Shown here: positions 42,686 through 51,117 of the stretch, in pieces
How the letters are laid out: every line of letters starts with the position of its first letter
Position numbering within the stretch: position 1 is the first letter of the stretch
Assembly (NCBI RefSeq): GCF_000803065.1
Contig: NZ_JSXI01000053.1
Coordinates: 1 to 64,000, forward strand
Reading direction: 5' to 3'
DNA length: 64,000 nt
Source of the DNA: Sphingomonas sp. ERG5
GTDB lineage: Bacteria > Pseudomonadota > Alphaproteobacteria > Sphingomonadales > Sphingomonadaceae
Notes under the pieces: generated by a model
Databases searched by the model: none
Seen by the model: only the letters and a program-made list of their open reading frames with translations
Told to the model about the DNA's origin: nothing
Made by a program: the position numbers and the translations under genes

Positions 42686-43891
42686 TTAGCTGTGCCGGCT
42701 CATCTGCCCGGCATACCAGCGGATATAGCGATCGACATTCTGTTCCTTGAGCGGCGAATAGGGTCCGGGTTCGAAGCCGGGTGCGGTGACGCCTCGCCAT
42801 TGCCGGCGGCAGATTTCCCAGTCCTCCATCATCACCTGGTGATGGAATGCCGCGACTCGGTCCGCATCATAATCGCGCCCCTCCTCGGCCATTTCATCGA
42901 CCAGCCAATAGCCGCGCACGATCGTCCGCGTCGGCGAGACCGGCGTGATGCGTACCGTATGGGCGTAATCGGCATTGGCGTGGCACCAGAAATTGATGTT
43001 GGTGTTGGCGCGCGCCGTGCCCATGTCCGGGTCGTTGAACCCACCCATCAGCACCGTGCACACCGCCTGTCCGTCGGGGCTTTCCGTGATCATGCCCCGG
43101 CGCACCGGCGTGCGGTTGGCGCGGAACCAGTCGGCGGCGGAGTCGGATGAGGTGTTGACCCGGCTGATATCGAGGCCGGCCTTTTCCCAGCGCGTCGAAC
43201 AGTCGACGAGACGCTCGGCAATCTCGGCCCGCAACGCCGGATTGTCATTCTCGGTGTCATATTGCACCGAAACATATTCGGAATGGTTGGCCGTGCAATG
43301 ATAGCATTCGCGGTTGTTCTCGACGACCAGCTTCCAGTTCAGGTCGAGCGTGTAATCGCGCATCACCGCGATCTTCGCGCGGCCCATCCCCTGTGACGAC
43401 AGGACCGGCGAGAGATGGTCGCGCAGCGCATCGATCGGCGCGGGATTTTCAGCGAGATTGACGAAGACGAGGCCGTCGAACTCGGCGACCTGGACGGGCT
43501 TCAGCCTATGCGCCGCCTTGTCGAACTCGGCGCCCATCGTCGGCGCGGCAATCAACCTCCCGTCCAGCGCATAGGTCCAGCTATGATAGGGGCATGTCAG
43601 GCGCGCCGCCCTGCCCTGTTCGCTGGTGCAGATGATCGACCCGCGATGGCGGCAGATATTGAGGTGACCGTGCAACTCACCATCGCCGTCGCGCACGATG
43701 ACCACCGGCGCGTTGCCGACGTCCAATGTCAGATAGGCGCCGGCCCCGGCCAGTTCGATCGAATGACCGGCGAAGAACCAGTTGCGGCGAAAGATCCGCG
43801 CCTGTTCCTCGGCATAGACCGCCTCGCTGAGATAGGATTCGCGTGGTAGCCCGTATCCGGGACGATACTCGGCGAGCAATTGAACAGTCAT
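42686..43891 (-). CDS. Rieske non-heme iron oxygenase alpha subunit, quaternary-amine (GbcA/choline monooxygenase) type
   Basis: 401 aa. The Rieske 2Fe-2S ligands are C80-x-H82 and C100-xx-H103 (CRHRG, CPYHSW). The mononuclear iron site is H197 and H202 in ENNRECYHCTANH, with the distal Asp likely in the MEDWEICRRQ region. The short N-terminus and CYHCTANHSEY are close to glycine-betaine and carnitine oxygenases, which remove methyl or other groups from quaternary amines. No reductase (GbcB-like) is encoded in the window, so electrons must come from elsewhere. It is the last gene of the LysR-transporter-Rieske operon; context suggests an N-methylated aminophosphonate substrate. Confidence 0.88.
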   Translation of the reverse strand: MTVQLLAEYRPGYGLPRESYLSEAVYAEEQARIFRRNWFFAGHSIELAGAGAYLTLDVGNAPVVIVRDGDGELHGHLNICRHRGSIICTSEQGRAARLTCPYHSWTYALDGRLIAAPTMGAEFDKAAHRLKPVQVAEFDGLVFVNLAENPAPIDALRDHLSPVLSSQGMGRAKIAVMRDYTLDLNWKLVVENNRECYHCTANHSEYVSVQYDTENDNPALRAEIAERLVDCSTRWEKAGLDISRVNTSSDSAADWFRANRTPVRRGMITESPDGQAVCTVLMGGFNDPDMGTARANTNINFWCHANADYAHTVRITPVSPTRTIVRGYWLVDEMAEEGRDYDADRVAAFHHQVMMEDWEICRRQWRGVTAPGFEPGPYSPLKEQNVDRYIRWYAGQMSRHS

Positions 43892-43906
43892 TGTCGTTCT
43901 TCCGGA

Positions 43907-45193
43907 TCAGGCCAGGGCGACCATGCCGATTGCGGATCGCGGCCGAGTGAAATGCAGTGCCGACAGCGCCACGCCGAGGGCGCAGAAAAGCGCGGTGCAA
44001 TAGGCAGTCGCTTCGAAAAAGCGCAGCCAGTCGAACTGGATCGCCGAAAAATTCTTGAGCAACAACAGCCCCACCGTCCCGGCATATCCGCATGAATCGG
44101 CGAGATAGATCAGGAAGCCGGCGGTGCCGACCTCGCGGGTGACGGCGATGATCCGATCGAACAGCATCGCATTGAATGGGGTATAGGCCATGTAGAGACC
44201 GGCGCCGGCGAGGATCATCCAGCTCGCCGGGCCGAGCCAGCCGCATTGATATGCCAGGGTCGAGCCGCCGATCAGCAGTGCACCGGCCACGATCGCTCCG
44301 TGCACGAAAAGCAGCGCGCGGCGATTGTCGCGCACGCCCATCAATGCGCCGAGCGTGACAAGTGAGAACAACGCGACCGGCACCTCGCTCGCGGTGAACA
44401 TCGTCGCCACATTGCTGTAGCCAAGCGCGTGCCAGATCTCCGCCGCGAAATTGTCGCGGAAATCGCGAAACGCGGTGAGCAGGACATAGGCGATGACCAG
44501 CGGGATGATCGCCGCGGCGTGCTTGCGCAGAAAGGCCGCGCGCTGGATCCGGTTCATCGGCGCGCGGGGCGTCCGCTCGGCGCGATCGGCCTCATCGGGC
44601 GGAGGCAGCATGGACAGGCCGATCACCGCAACCAGCAGCAGCGGAAAGAACAAGGCGCCAGCGATCGCGGGCATCCAATAATCGGTCACGCCCAGACTAA
44701 GCAGCCAGCTGCCGACCGATTTCACGACACCGGAAGAGAGGATGAAACTGGAGCACAGGATCGCGCCGAGCATTTCGGAGGTCCGCCGTCCCTCTACATA
44801 ACTGTAGACCAGCCCCCAGATCAGCCCGAGTGGCAGACCGTTGAGGAACATCGCAGCGACGTTCCACGGCGCAGGCAGGATCGCGAACAGCACCAATGCG
44901 ATCCAGGACAGCGCGATCAGGCCGATAATCGCTATGCCGCGATGGGCTTGCCCCATTTCAGAGATCAGCTTGACGCCGATGATCTTCGACAGGGCATAAC
45001 CCATTACCTGGGCGATGATCAGCGCGATCTTGTAATCGAGGATGAAATGCCAGCTCGAGACATGCTCGAAGGTTGCCGCAGCGAACGGTTTGCGGAACGC
45101 ATACATCGCGAAATAGGCGGAAAAGGATGCCGTGCCGGCAAACAGGCAGAAAAACACGGAGTGAGCACGCTCGAGGCGGCCGGCGAGCGTCAT
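43907..45193 (-). CDS. DUF5690/MFS transporter, organophosphate:phosphate antiporter-like
   Basis: 428 aa with about 12 membrane helices. The N-terminal motif YFAMYAFRKPFAAATF resembles the start of GlpT/UhpT-type major facilitators; the family DUF5690 is common in loci for phosphorylated or phosphonate compounds. Central DNFAAEIWHALGYS and IGGSTL-type loops are seen. It overlaps the LysR gene by four bases and is 15 bases from the Rieske gene, so all three are co-transcribed. Substrate inferred from neighbours: an aminophosphonate in the cytoplasm-directed import. Confidence 0.82.
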   Translation of the reverse strand: MTLAGRLERAHSVFFCLFAGTASFSAYFAMYAFRKPFAAATFEHVSSWHFILDYKIALIIAQVMGYALSKIIGVKLISEMGQAHRGIAIIGLIALSWIALVLFAILPAPWNVAAMFLNGLPLGLIWGLVYSYVEGRRTSEMLGAILCSSFILSSGVVKSVGSWLLSLGVTDYWMPAIAGALFFPLLLVAVIGLSMLPPPDEADRAERTPRAPMNRIQRAAFLRKHAAAIIPLVIAYVLLTAFRDFRDNFAAEIWHALGYSNVATMFTASEVPVALFSLVTLGALMGVRDNRRALLFVHGAIVAGALLIGGSTLAYQCGWLGPASWMILAGAGLYMAYTPFNAMLFDRIIAVTREVGTAGFLIYLADSCGYAGTVGLLLLKNFSAIQFDWLRFFEATAYCTALFCALGVALSALHFTRPRSAIGMVALA

Positions 45194-46146
45194 CGGGCAA
45201 CCCCCTTTTCGACACCGGGCAAGGGGACGGGGCTCAATGGACGCAAGGTTTCGACGATCGCCATGACCTCGCGGACCAGCGCCGTACGACGTCTATCGGT
45301 GAGACAGACGACATAGCCCGAAAGCCTGAAGCCGACCTCCGCACCCTCCACCGGGAGATAGACGATGCGCGGGTCGGGCGGTGCCTCGCATGAGAAGAAG
45401 AAACCGACCCCCACGCCCAGCGCCACCGCCTCGCGGATCGCCTCGCGGGTGTGCATCTCGATGGTGGCGACCGGCTCGATTTCCGCCCCTGCGATCAGCG
45501 ACTGGGAAATCGCCCGGGTTCGCGAGGTTTCCTCGCGGATCAGCAGCGTCTCGCCGTGCAGCGCTGCGATGGGGAAACATGCCGAACCGGCCAATTCATG
45601 CCCGGCGGGCAAAGCGATGACGATGCGATCGGCATAGAGCGGCTCATAGGCGAACAGCGTGTCGCCCGGCGGATCGGAGGCGATCGCGACATCGGCCTCG
45701 GCCTGCCGCAATTGCTCAATCACTTCGCGCGCATTGCCGATGCGGACGCGGATCTGGACCTTCGGATGCAGCCGGTGAAATGCCGCGACCAGTTGCGCCG
45801 CATAGGGCGGCGAGTCGGAAGCGATGCGCAGCGTCGCGCCGTCGAGCCCGACCGCGCCATCCAGCATTTCGCTGATATCCGCACTCGCCGAGAAGAGTTT
45901 CTGGCTGAGCCGGAACAATTGCTTGCCCGTCTCCGACAGTTTGAGCGGCGATTTCCGGCTTTCGAACAGAGTAACGCCATGGCGTTCCTCAAGTGCCTTC
46001 AGCTGCTGCGAAAGGGTTGGCTGCGACACGTTCAGGCGGCGTGCGGCGCGGCTGACGCTCGCCTCGACCGCGATCGCGTGAAATGCTCTCAGATGCTGGA
46101 AATTCACCGACACCCCGGTTCCGAACGAGATCGCTTTAGTCGCCAT
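45190..46146 (-). CDS. LysR-family transcriptional regulator of the phosphonate cluster
   Basis: 318 aa. The winged helix is seen at FHAIAVEASVSRAARRLNVS and QPTLSQQLKALEERHGVTLF; the C-terminal 200 residues are a periplasmic-binding-like effector domain (PPYAAQLVAAFHRLHPKVQI). Similar LysR proteins (phnR-like) regulate aminoethylphosphonate operons. ATG at 46146; upstream extension to 46269 is not conserved. It leads the minus-strand operon and is divergent from the TonB receptor, with a palindrome at 46193-46209 between. Confidence 0.88.
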   Translation of the reverse strand: MATKAISFGTGVSVNFQHLRAFHAIAVEASVSRAARRLNVSQPTLSQQLKALEERHGVTLFESRKSPLKLSETGKQLFRLSQKLFSASADISEMLDGAVGLDGATLRIASDSPPYAAQLVAAFHRLHPKVQIRVRIGNAREVIEQLRQAEADVAIASDPPGDTLFAYEPLYADRIVIALPAGHELAGSACFPIAALHGETLLIREETSRTRAISQSLIAGAEIEPVATIEMHTREAIREAVALGVGVGFFFSCEAPPDPRIVYLPVEGAEVGFRLSGYVVCLTDRRRTALVREVMAIVETLRPLSPVPLPGVEKGVAR

Positions 46147-46192
46147 GGATGTCCGTTTGATGACGTTTGCGATGCCGCGCCAATTGGACCTT

Positions 46193-46209
46193 TCTATGGG
46201 GGGCATAGA
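46193..46209. promoter_or_regulatory. LysR-type operator palindrome
   Basis: TCTATG-ggggg-CATAGA is a 6-5-6 perfect inverted repeat with the T-N11-A arrangement of LysR boxes. It lies 47 bp upstream of the lysR start and about 99 bp upstream of the TonB receptor start, so it could control both directions. Confidence 0.55.
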
Positions 46210-46307
46210 CGCAATGACTTTGAAGCCGCCGCGACATCCGACCATTGGGCTGCCGCAGGACGGCGGCACGACGCTCCCGTCCCCGAATTTCCTGGGGAGC
46301 AGACAAC

Positions 46308-48761
46308 ATGCATCGGACCACCAGACAGAGCCTCGCCACGGGCGCGGCCCTGATCGTATTGGCGCTGGCGAGTGCCGCGCACGCGGAGGACAAGCCCGCC
46401 GACACGGCGGCGGAATCAGCCGCCGAGGCCCCTGCTGATGACATCGTCGTGACCGCGGCCTCGGTTGCGCGCGGCAACAGCATCGTCAGTGCGGACCGGC
46501 TGCGTACGCAGGGCTCGACGCTCAATATCGTCAACGCCATCGCCGATGTGCCGGGCGTGTCGATCCGCGGCTCGGACGCCTATAACTCCGATCCCTGGAG
46601 CTATGGCATCAACATTCGCGGGTTCGACGTGAACCTGCGTTCGTCGAAGATCGGCCAGACGATCGACGACATGCCCGCGTACAACGCCTCCTATTATCTC
46701 GGCGGCGCACCGGCGCAGAAATATCTGCTCAACGAACTGGTCGGCGAAATCCGCGTCGATCAGGGGACAGCAGGCGTCGGCTCCGCCTCCGCTTCGGCGC
46801 TGGGCGGCACGATCGCCTATTATACCCGCGCGCCGTCGGAAGAGATGGGCGGACTGATCTCGGTCGGGATCGGTGACTATAATCTCCGCCGCTATGCCGG
46901 TTATGTCGAGACCGGCCGGATCCTCGATGGCACCACGCGCGCCTATATCGGTGGTTCGCGCCTGACGTCGTGCCGCTGGGCCTATGGCTGCGCCGACCAA
47001 AGCGGTGCCGATGAATGGCATGGCGAGGCCAAGTTCGTCAGCGAGATCGGCAAATTCTCGATCACTGGCCGCGTTTCATACGACAAGGCGGTCGACGATC
47101 CCCTGATCGAGGCATCGCGCAGCTTTCTCGACTCGACCAACGCGCCCGACGGCTCGTCGCCGGTCTGGCTGGGTATCCCCGCAGGCGTCAACGAGAATTG
47201 GGCCCATGCCTGGTCAGCACACCGTGAGAATGTGTTCGGCTATCTGAAGTTGAAATATCAGGCGAGCGACAGCATCAGCATCGAAGTCTCGCCTTATTAT
47301 CATTGGCAAAAGGGCCAGGGCGACTGGGTTCCGCCATATCAGCAGATCGCCCTCGACCCCAATGGCGTCCGCACCATTGCCGGCGGGACCGCACCGGGTG
47401 CGTCGCGCAAGAAATCCTATTTCGACTATATCGATGCCTCGGGGCGCCAGCGCCCGGTCATCAAGGGCCTGGACTATACCGACATCGACGGGACCAGGGT
47501 GTTGTCGTCCTATTGCTACGATGCGGGCGGCGCGGTGAAGGCGTCATGCGCCCCGGCGCAGACCTATCGCACCAGCCTTTATGGTCATGACCGGTTCGGC
47601 TTCACGTCGAAAGTGTCGGCGGAATTCGGCGGCAACCGCATCGAGGGCGGCGTGTGGTACGAACGACTCAATCGCGACTTCGGCCGGCAATGGCATCAAG
47701 TGATCGATGCCCGGCGCGGTGCCGCCTATTATAACGATCCGCAGTTGATCGACTTCCAGCAGCATTTCCAGACCAACCAGTGGAAACTCTATCTCGAGGA
47801 CACGCTGACGCTCGGCAAGCTGACGCTGACCGGGGGCGTGCAGAAATACCTCATCGATATTCGCGGCCAGACCGAGGGCTGGGACGCGTTCGGCAAGCCA
47901 GTGGCTCCGCTTGGAACCAAGCTCAACGCCGACTCCAACCTGCTGTTCAGCCTTGGTGCGGTGTATCATGTCGACGATGCGCTACAGGCATTCGCCGGCT
48001 TCTCGCAAAATTATGGCGCGGTGGGCGACTGGGCGCTCGAAAAGACCCAGACCGACACCTCGAAACTCAAATCATCGGTCGCCAATGATTATGAGGCCGG
48101 CTTGCGCTACAGCAACCGTCGGGTCACCGCCCAGATCACCGGCTATTATATCGATTACCGTCATGCGATCACTTTCTACTCCGCCGACTTCATCGCCGGC
48201 GGGCCATCGGGATCGAGCGGCGGGATCAATTATACCGCTGGCACGTCGGGCGCCTATGCCAATACCGGCAAGGGCATCGCATCGCGCGGCGTCGAGGCCA
48301 GCCTCGCCTATCGTGTGACGCCCGCATTCGACGTCAACGCGGCCTTCACCTGGAACCGCTCGACCTATCAACAGGCGTTTCTGGGGGGCACCGCCAATGC
48401 CGGCACCGACGTGATCGTGGCCAAGGACAACAAGGTGCCGGGCGCGCCCACTACCCTGGTATCGCTTGGCGCCAATTACCACGCCGGTGACTTCCGCGCC
48501 GGCATCCGGGCCAAATATACCGGCAAGACACCGGGCGACGCGGTCAACACACCGGCGCTTTACCTGCCGGCCTATACCCTCGTCGACGCCTCGCTCGGTT
48601 ACCGGTTCAAGCTCGATGACAAGCGCTACCTCGACGCACAGCTCAACGTCACCAATCTGTTCGAGGAGAAATATATCGGCGGAATGCTGGACGAGTTCAC
48701 CAGACTCTACACGCGTGGCGCACCGCGCACCGTTTCCGCCACCTTGAGCGTGGGTTTCTAA
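46308..48761 (+). CDS. TonB-dependent outer-membrane receptor
   Basis: 817 aa. Signal peptide MHRTTRQSLATGAALIVLAL ending ASAAHAE. Plug domain from DDIVVTAAS to about residue 180 (NIRGFDVNLRSSKIGQ), then a 22-strand barrel ending in SVGF with a terminal Phe. The RBS GGGGAG precedes ATG 46308. Placement divergent from lysR and upstream of the FAD oxidoreductase and phnX suggests uptake of a phosphonate or its carrier, although the family normally takes up siderophores, cobalamin or glycans. The plug lacks a FecA-type signalling extension. Confidence 0.92.
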   Translation: MHRTTRQSLATGAALIVLALASAAHAEDKPADTAAESAAEAPADDIVVTAASVARGNSIVSADRLRTQGSTLNIVNAIADVPGVSIRGSDAYNSDPWSYGINIRGFDVNLRSSKIGQTIDDMPAYNASYYLGGAPAQKYLLNELVGEIRVDQGTAGVGSASASALGGTIAYYTRAPSEEMGGLISVGIGDYNLRRYAGYVETGRILDGTTRAYIGGSRLTSCRWAYGCADQSGADEWHGEAKFVSEIGKFSITGRVSYDKAVDDPLIEASRSFLDSTNAPDGSSPVWLGIPAGVNENWAHAWSAHRENVFGYLKLKYQASDSISIEVSPYYHWQKGQGDWVPPYQQIALDPNGVRTIAGGTAPGASRKKSYFDYIDASGRQRPVIKGLDYTDIDGTRVLSSYCYDAGGAVKASCAPAQTYRTSLYGHDRFGFTSKVSAEFGGNRIEGGVWYERLNRDFGRQWHQVIDARRGAAYYNDPQLIDFQQHFQTNQWKLYLEDTLTLGKLTLTGGVQKYLIDIRGQTEGWDAFGKPVAPLGTKLNADSNLLFSLGAVYHVDDALQAFAGFSQNYGAVGDWALEKTQTDTSKLKSSVANDYEAGLRYSNRRVTAQITGYYIDYRHAITFYSADFIAGGPSGSSGGINYTAGTSGAYANTGKGIASRGVEASLAYRVTPAFDVNAAFTWNRSTYQQAFLGGTANAGTDVIVAKDNKVPGAPTTLVSLGANYHAGDFRAGIRAKYTGKTPGDAVNTPALYLPAYTLVDASLGYRFKLDDKRYLDAQLNVTNLFEEKYIGGMLDEFTRLYTRGAPRTVSATLSVGF

Positions 48762-48771
48762 CGACTATTGC

Positions 48772-48801
48772 GCCGGCCGCGCAGGGGGATGCGCGGCCGG
48801 C
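48772..48801 (+). terminator. Very stable stem-loop between TonB receptor and FAD oxidoreductase genes
   Basis: GCCGGCCGCGCA (48772-48783) pairs perfectly with TGCGCGGCCGGC (48790-48801) around a six-base loop. It has no U-run, so it could reduce read-through into the downstream genes, protect the upstream mRNA 3' end or act as an attenuator. Confidence 0.5.
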
Positions 48802-48822
48802 CGCTTTCCTGAGGACAATATC

Positions 48823-49962
48823 TTGTCAGAGACTATATTCGACGTCGCGATCGTGGGCGCGGGCATCATTGGCCTGGCGCATGCGCTTGCCGCCGCCCGG
48901 CTCGGCAAGCGCGTGGTGGTCATTGATCGCGATGCGCAGGCCAATGGCGCATCGATCCGCAATTTCGGTTTCGTGACGGTGACCGGACAGGAACGCGGTC
49001 TCACCTGGCGTCGCGCGCGGCGCACCCGCGACATCTGGGCCGAGGTCGCAGCCCAGGCCGGGATCGCGATCGAACAACGCGGACTGATGCTGGTCGCCCA
49101 GCGGCCCGAGGCGCTGAACGTGATCCAGGCCTTTGCCGAGACCGAGATGGCGGAGGGCTGCATGGTCCTGTCCGCTGCCGACATGCAGGCACGCTTTCCC
49201 CTGCAGGGAACGAGGAACGTGGCGGGGGCATTGTGGAGCCCGCATGACCTGCGCGTCGAATCGCGTACTGCCATCCCCCGTCTGTCCAAATGGCTGGAGG
49301 AACGCTGGGGCGTGACCTTCGTACGGCTGACGGCTGTGCGCGAGATCGCCGCACCCGCGATCGTCACCAACAACGGCACGTTTCACGCCGAATTGATCGT
49401 GGTCTGCCCGGGTGACGATTTCACGGGCCTTTATGCCGATCGTATCGCCGCGCGCGGCTTGATGCGCTGCCGACTACAGATGCTGCGACTGGCCGATCCG
49501 GGGGTGCGCATGCCCGGGGCGCTGATGTCCGACCTCAGCATGGTGCGCTATCTCGGCTATGCCGCGCTCCCCGAGGCGGAGCCGCTGAAAGCGCTGCTCG
49601 AAACCCAACAACCGGACCATCTCGCCAACGGCATCCATCTGATCGTCGTGCAGAGTGCGGACGGCTCGCTGGTGGCGGGCGACAGCCACCATTATGCCGC
49701 GACTCCCGGCCCATTCGCGTCCGAGGCTGTGGATCGCCTGATCCTCGATGAATATGCGGCGCTGCTCGGCCAGGCGCCGCCAGTGCTGGAGCGCTGGACC
49801 GGTACTTATGCCTCGGGCCCCGACCAGAGTTTCGTCGATGCTCCGGAGCCTGCGGTGCGGTTGGTGATGGTCACGAGCGGATCGGGTGCCTCGACCGGTT
49901 TCGCGATCGCCGAAGAGGTTGTCGGCAAGTTCTACGACGTCAGCCTGGGAGTGGCGGCATGA
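48823..49962 (+). CDS. FAD-dependent oxidoreductase of the HpnW (TIGR03364)/PbfC type
   Basis: 379 aa. Rossmann FAD motif IVGAGIIGLAHALAAARLGK; C-terminal SGSGASTGFAIAEEV closes the FAD site, DAO-like fold. TIGR03364 proteins neighbour phosphonatases; PbfC-type members oxidise N-methyl-2-aminoethylphosphonate to phosphonoacetaldehyde. The start is TTG at 48823 (SD GAGG nine bases upstream); no better ATG is near. The stop overlaps the phnX start by ATGA, so the two enzymes are coupled. The product would feed PhnX. This call rests on family and context. Confidence 0.87.
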   Translation: MSETIFDVAIVGAGIIGLAHALAAARLGKRVVVIDRDAQANGASIRNFGFVTVTGQERGLTWRRARRTRDIWAEVAAQAGIAIEQRGLMLVAQRPEALNVIQAFAETEMAEGCMVLSAADMQARFPLQGTRNVAGALWSPHDLRVESRTAIPRLSKWLEERWGVTFVRLTAVREIAAPAIVTNNGTFHAELIVVCPGDDFTGLYADRIAARGLMRCRLQMLRLADPGVRMPGALMSDLSMVRYLGYAALPEAEPLKALLETQQPDHLANGIHLIVVQSADGSLVAGDSHHYAATPGPFASEAVDRLILDEYAALLGQAPPVLERWTGTYASGPDQSFVDAPEPAVRLVMVTSGSGASTGFAIAEEVVGKFYDVSLGVAA

Positions 49963-50789
49963 GCGATGCGATCAGGGCGGTGGTGTTCGACTGGGCCGGA
50001 ACGATGGTCGATTTCGGCTGTTGCGCGCCGGTCCGTGCGCTTCAGTCAGTGCTTGCCGAAGCCGGCATCCAGGCGAGCGAAGCCGACATCCGGCGCGACA
50101 TGGGCATGGCCAAGCGAGCGCATATCGCCCGTCTGCTCGCCATGCCGGAACAGGCAGCGCAGTGGCGGGCGATCCATGGCCGGGCATCCGGCCAGGCCGA
50201 TATCGACCGGCTCCATGACGCGGTCGAACCGCTGATGATCGCCGCCGCCGCCGAATGCGCCGAGCTCATTCCTGGTGCGGCCGCGACCGTCGAGGCGCTA
50301 CGCGCGCGCGGTATCCGCATCGGGTCGAACACCGGCTATACCCGCGCGATGATGGCGGCGATCCTCCCACGCGCCGCCGCTCAGGGTTATGCGCCCGACG
50401 CCCTGGTTTGCGCCGGGGAAACCGCCGAAGGACGGCCATCGCCGCTGATGCTCTGGCGCGCGCTGGTCGAGCTTGGCGTCTGGCCGGCGGCGGCATGCGT
50501 CAAGGTCGACGATGCGCCGGTCGGGATCGCCGAAGGCCGTAACGCGGGCGTATGGACGGTGGGCGTTGCCGCATCCGGCAATGGCGTCGGATTGACCTCC
50601 GATCAATTGATGACGCTCACTCCCTCCGAGCGCGGCCGCCGGATCGCCGCGTCGGCAGCCTTGCTCAGGGAAGCTGGCGCCCATGTCGTCATCGACAGCG
50701 TTGCCGACCTCTTGCCGGTCCTGGACGAGATCGAGGCCCTCCGCCGAACCGGGAGCCAACCGACGAACTGCGTCAGCCGGAGCGACTGA
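49959..50789 (+). CDS. phnX: Phosphonoacetaldehyde hydrolase (phosphonatase)
   Basis: 276 aa HAD-superfamily enzyme. It cleaves the C-P bond of phosphonoacetaldehyde to acetaldehyde and phosphate. Nucleophile Asp11 in VFDWAGTMVDFGCCAPV and the Schiff-base Lys52 in MGMAKRAHIARLL are both present, distinguishing true PhnX from PhnX-like paralogues that lack the Lys. VKVDDAPVGIAEGRNAG provides the C-terminal HAD acids. Last gene of the TonB-FAD-phnX run. Confidence 0.92.
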   Translation: MSDAIRAVVFDWAGTMVDFGCCAPVRALQSVLAEAGIQASEADIRRDMGMAKRAHIARLLAMPEQAAQWRAIHGRASGQADIDRLHDAVEPLMIAAAAECAELIPGAAATVEALRARGIRIGSNTGYTRAMMAAILPRAAAQGYAPDALVCAGETAEGRPSPLMLWRALVELGVWPAAACVKVDDAPVGIAEGRNAGVWTVGVAASGNGVGLTSDQLMTLTPSERGRRIAASAALLREAGAHVVIDSVADLLPVLDEIEALRRTGSQPTNCVSRSD

Positions 50790-51117
50790 TTTCGTCGGTC
50801 GGCGGCCAGTCACCCGCCAGCTCGATCTCGGCCTCCGCAAGGAGCGCCAGCAACTCGAGCAGCAGATGCTTCGTTTATTCGAAATGACGCATATCGTGCC
50901 GAAGCGTGTTGTCGGCATCGAGGCAGCTCAGGTGGATAGACATGACCCGCGCACGGCGGAAACCGGAAGAGCGAGGCAATTTCTTCGCGGACAAGATCAC
51001 TCACCTTCGACACCGCTTCGCCAATTCCTACCGATCGCCCCTTCTCTGCGCCGTGCGCGGATGGCAGGATGGGGTGATGAAACTCTCTTGCCCCCTTCAT
51101 CAATCCACGCACCCGCG
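50790..51117. other. 328-bp intergenic region, nothing recognised
   Basis: No convincing gene or RNA. The continuous frame of the next gene extends upstream through this region but shows no conserved sequence. It may hold the promoter of the binding-protein gene. Confidence 0.5.
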
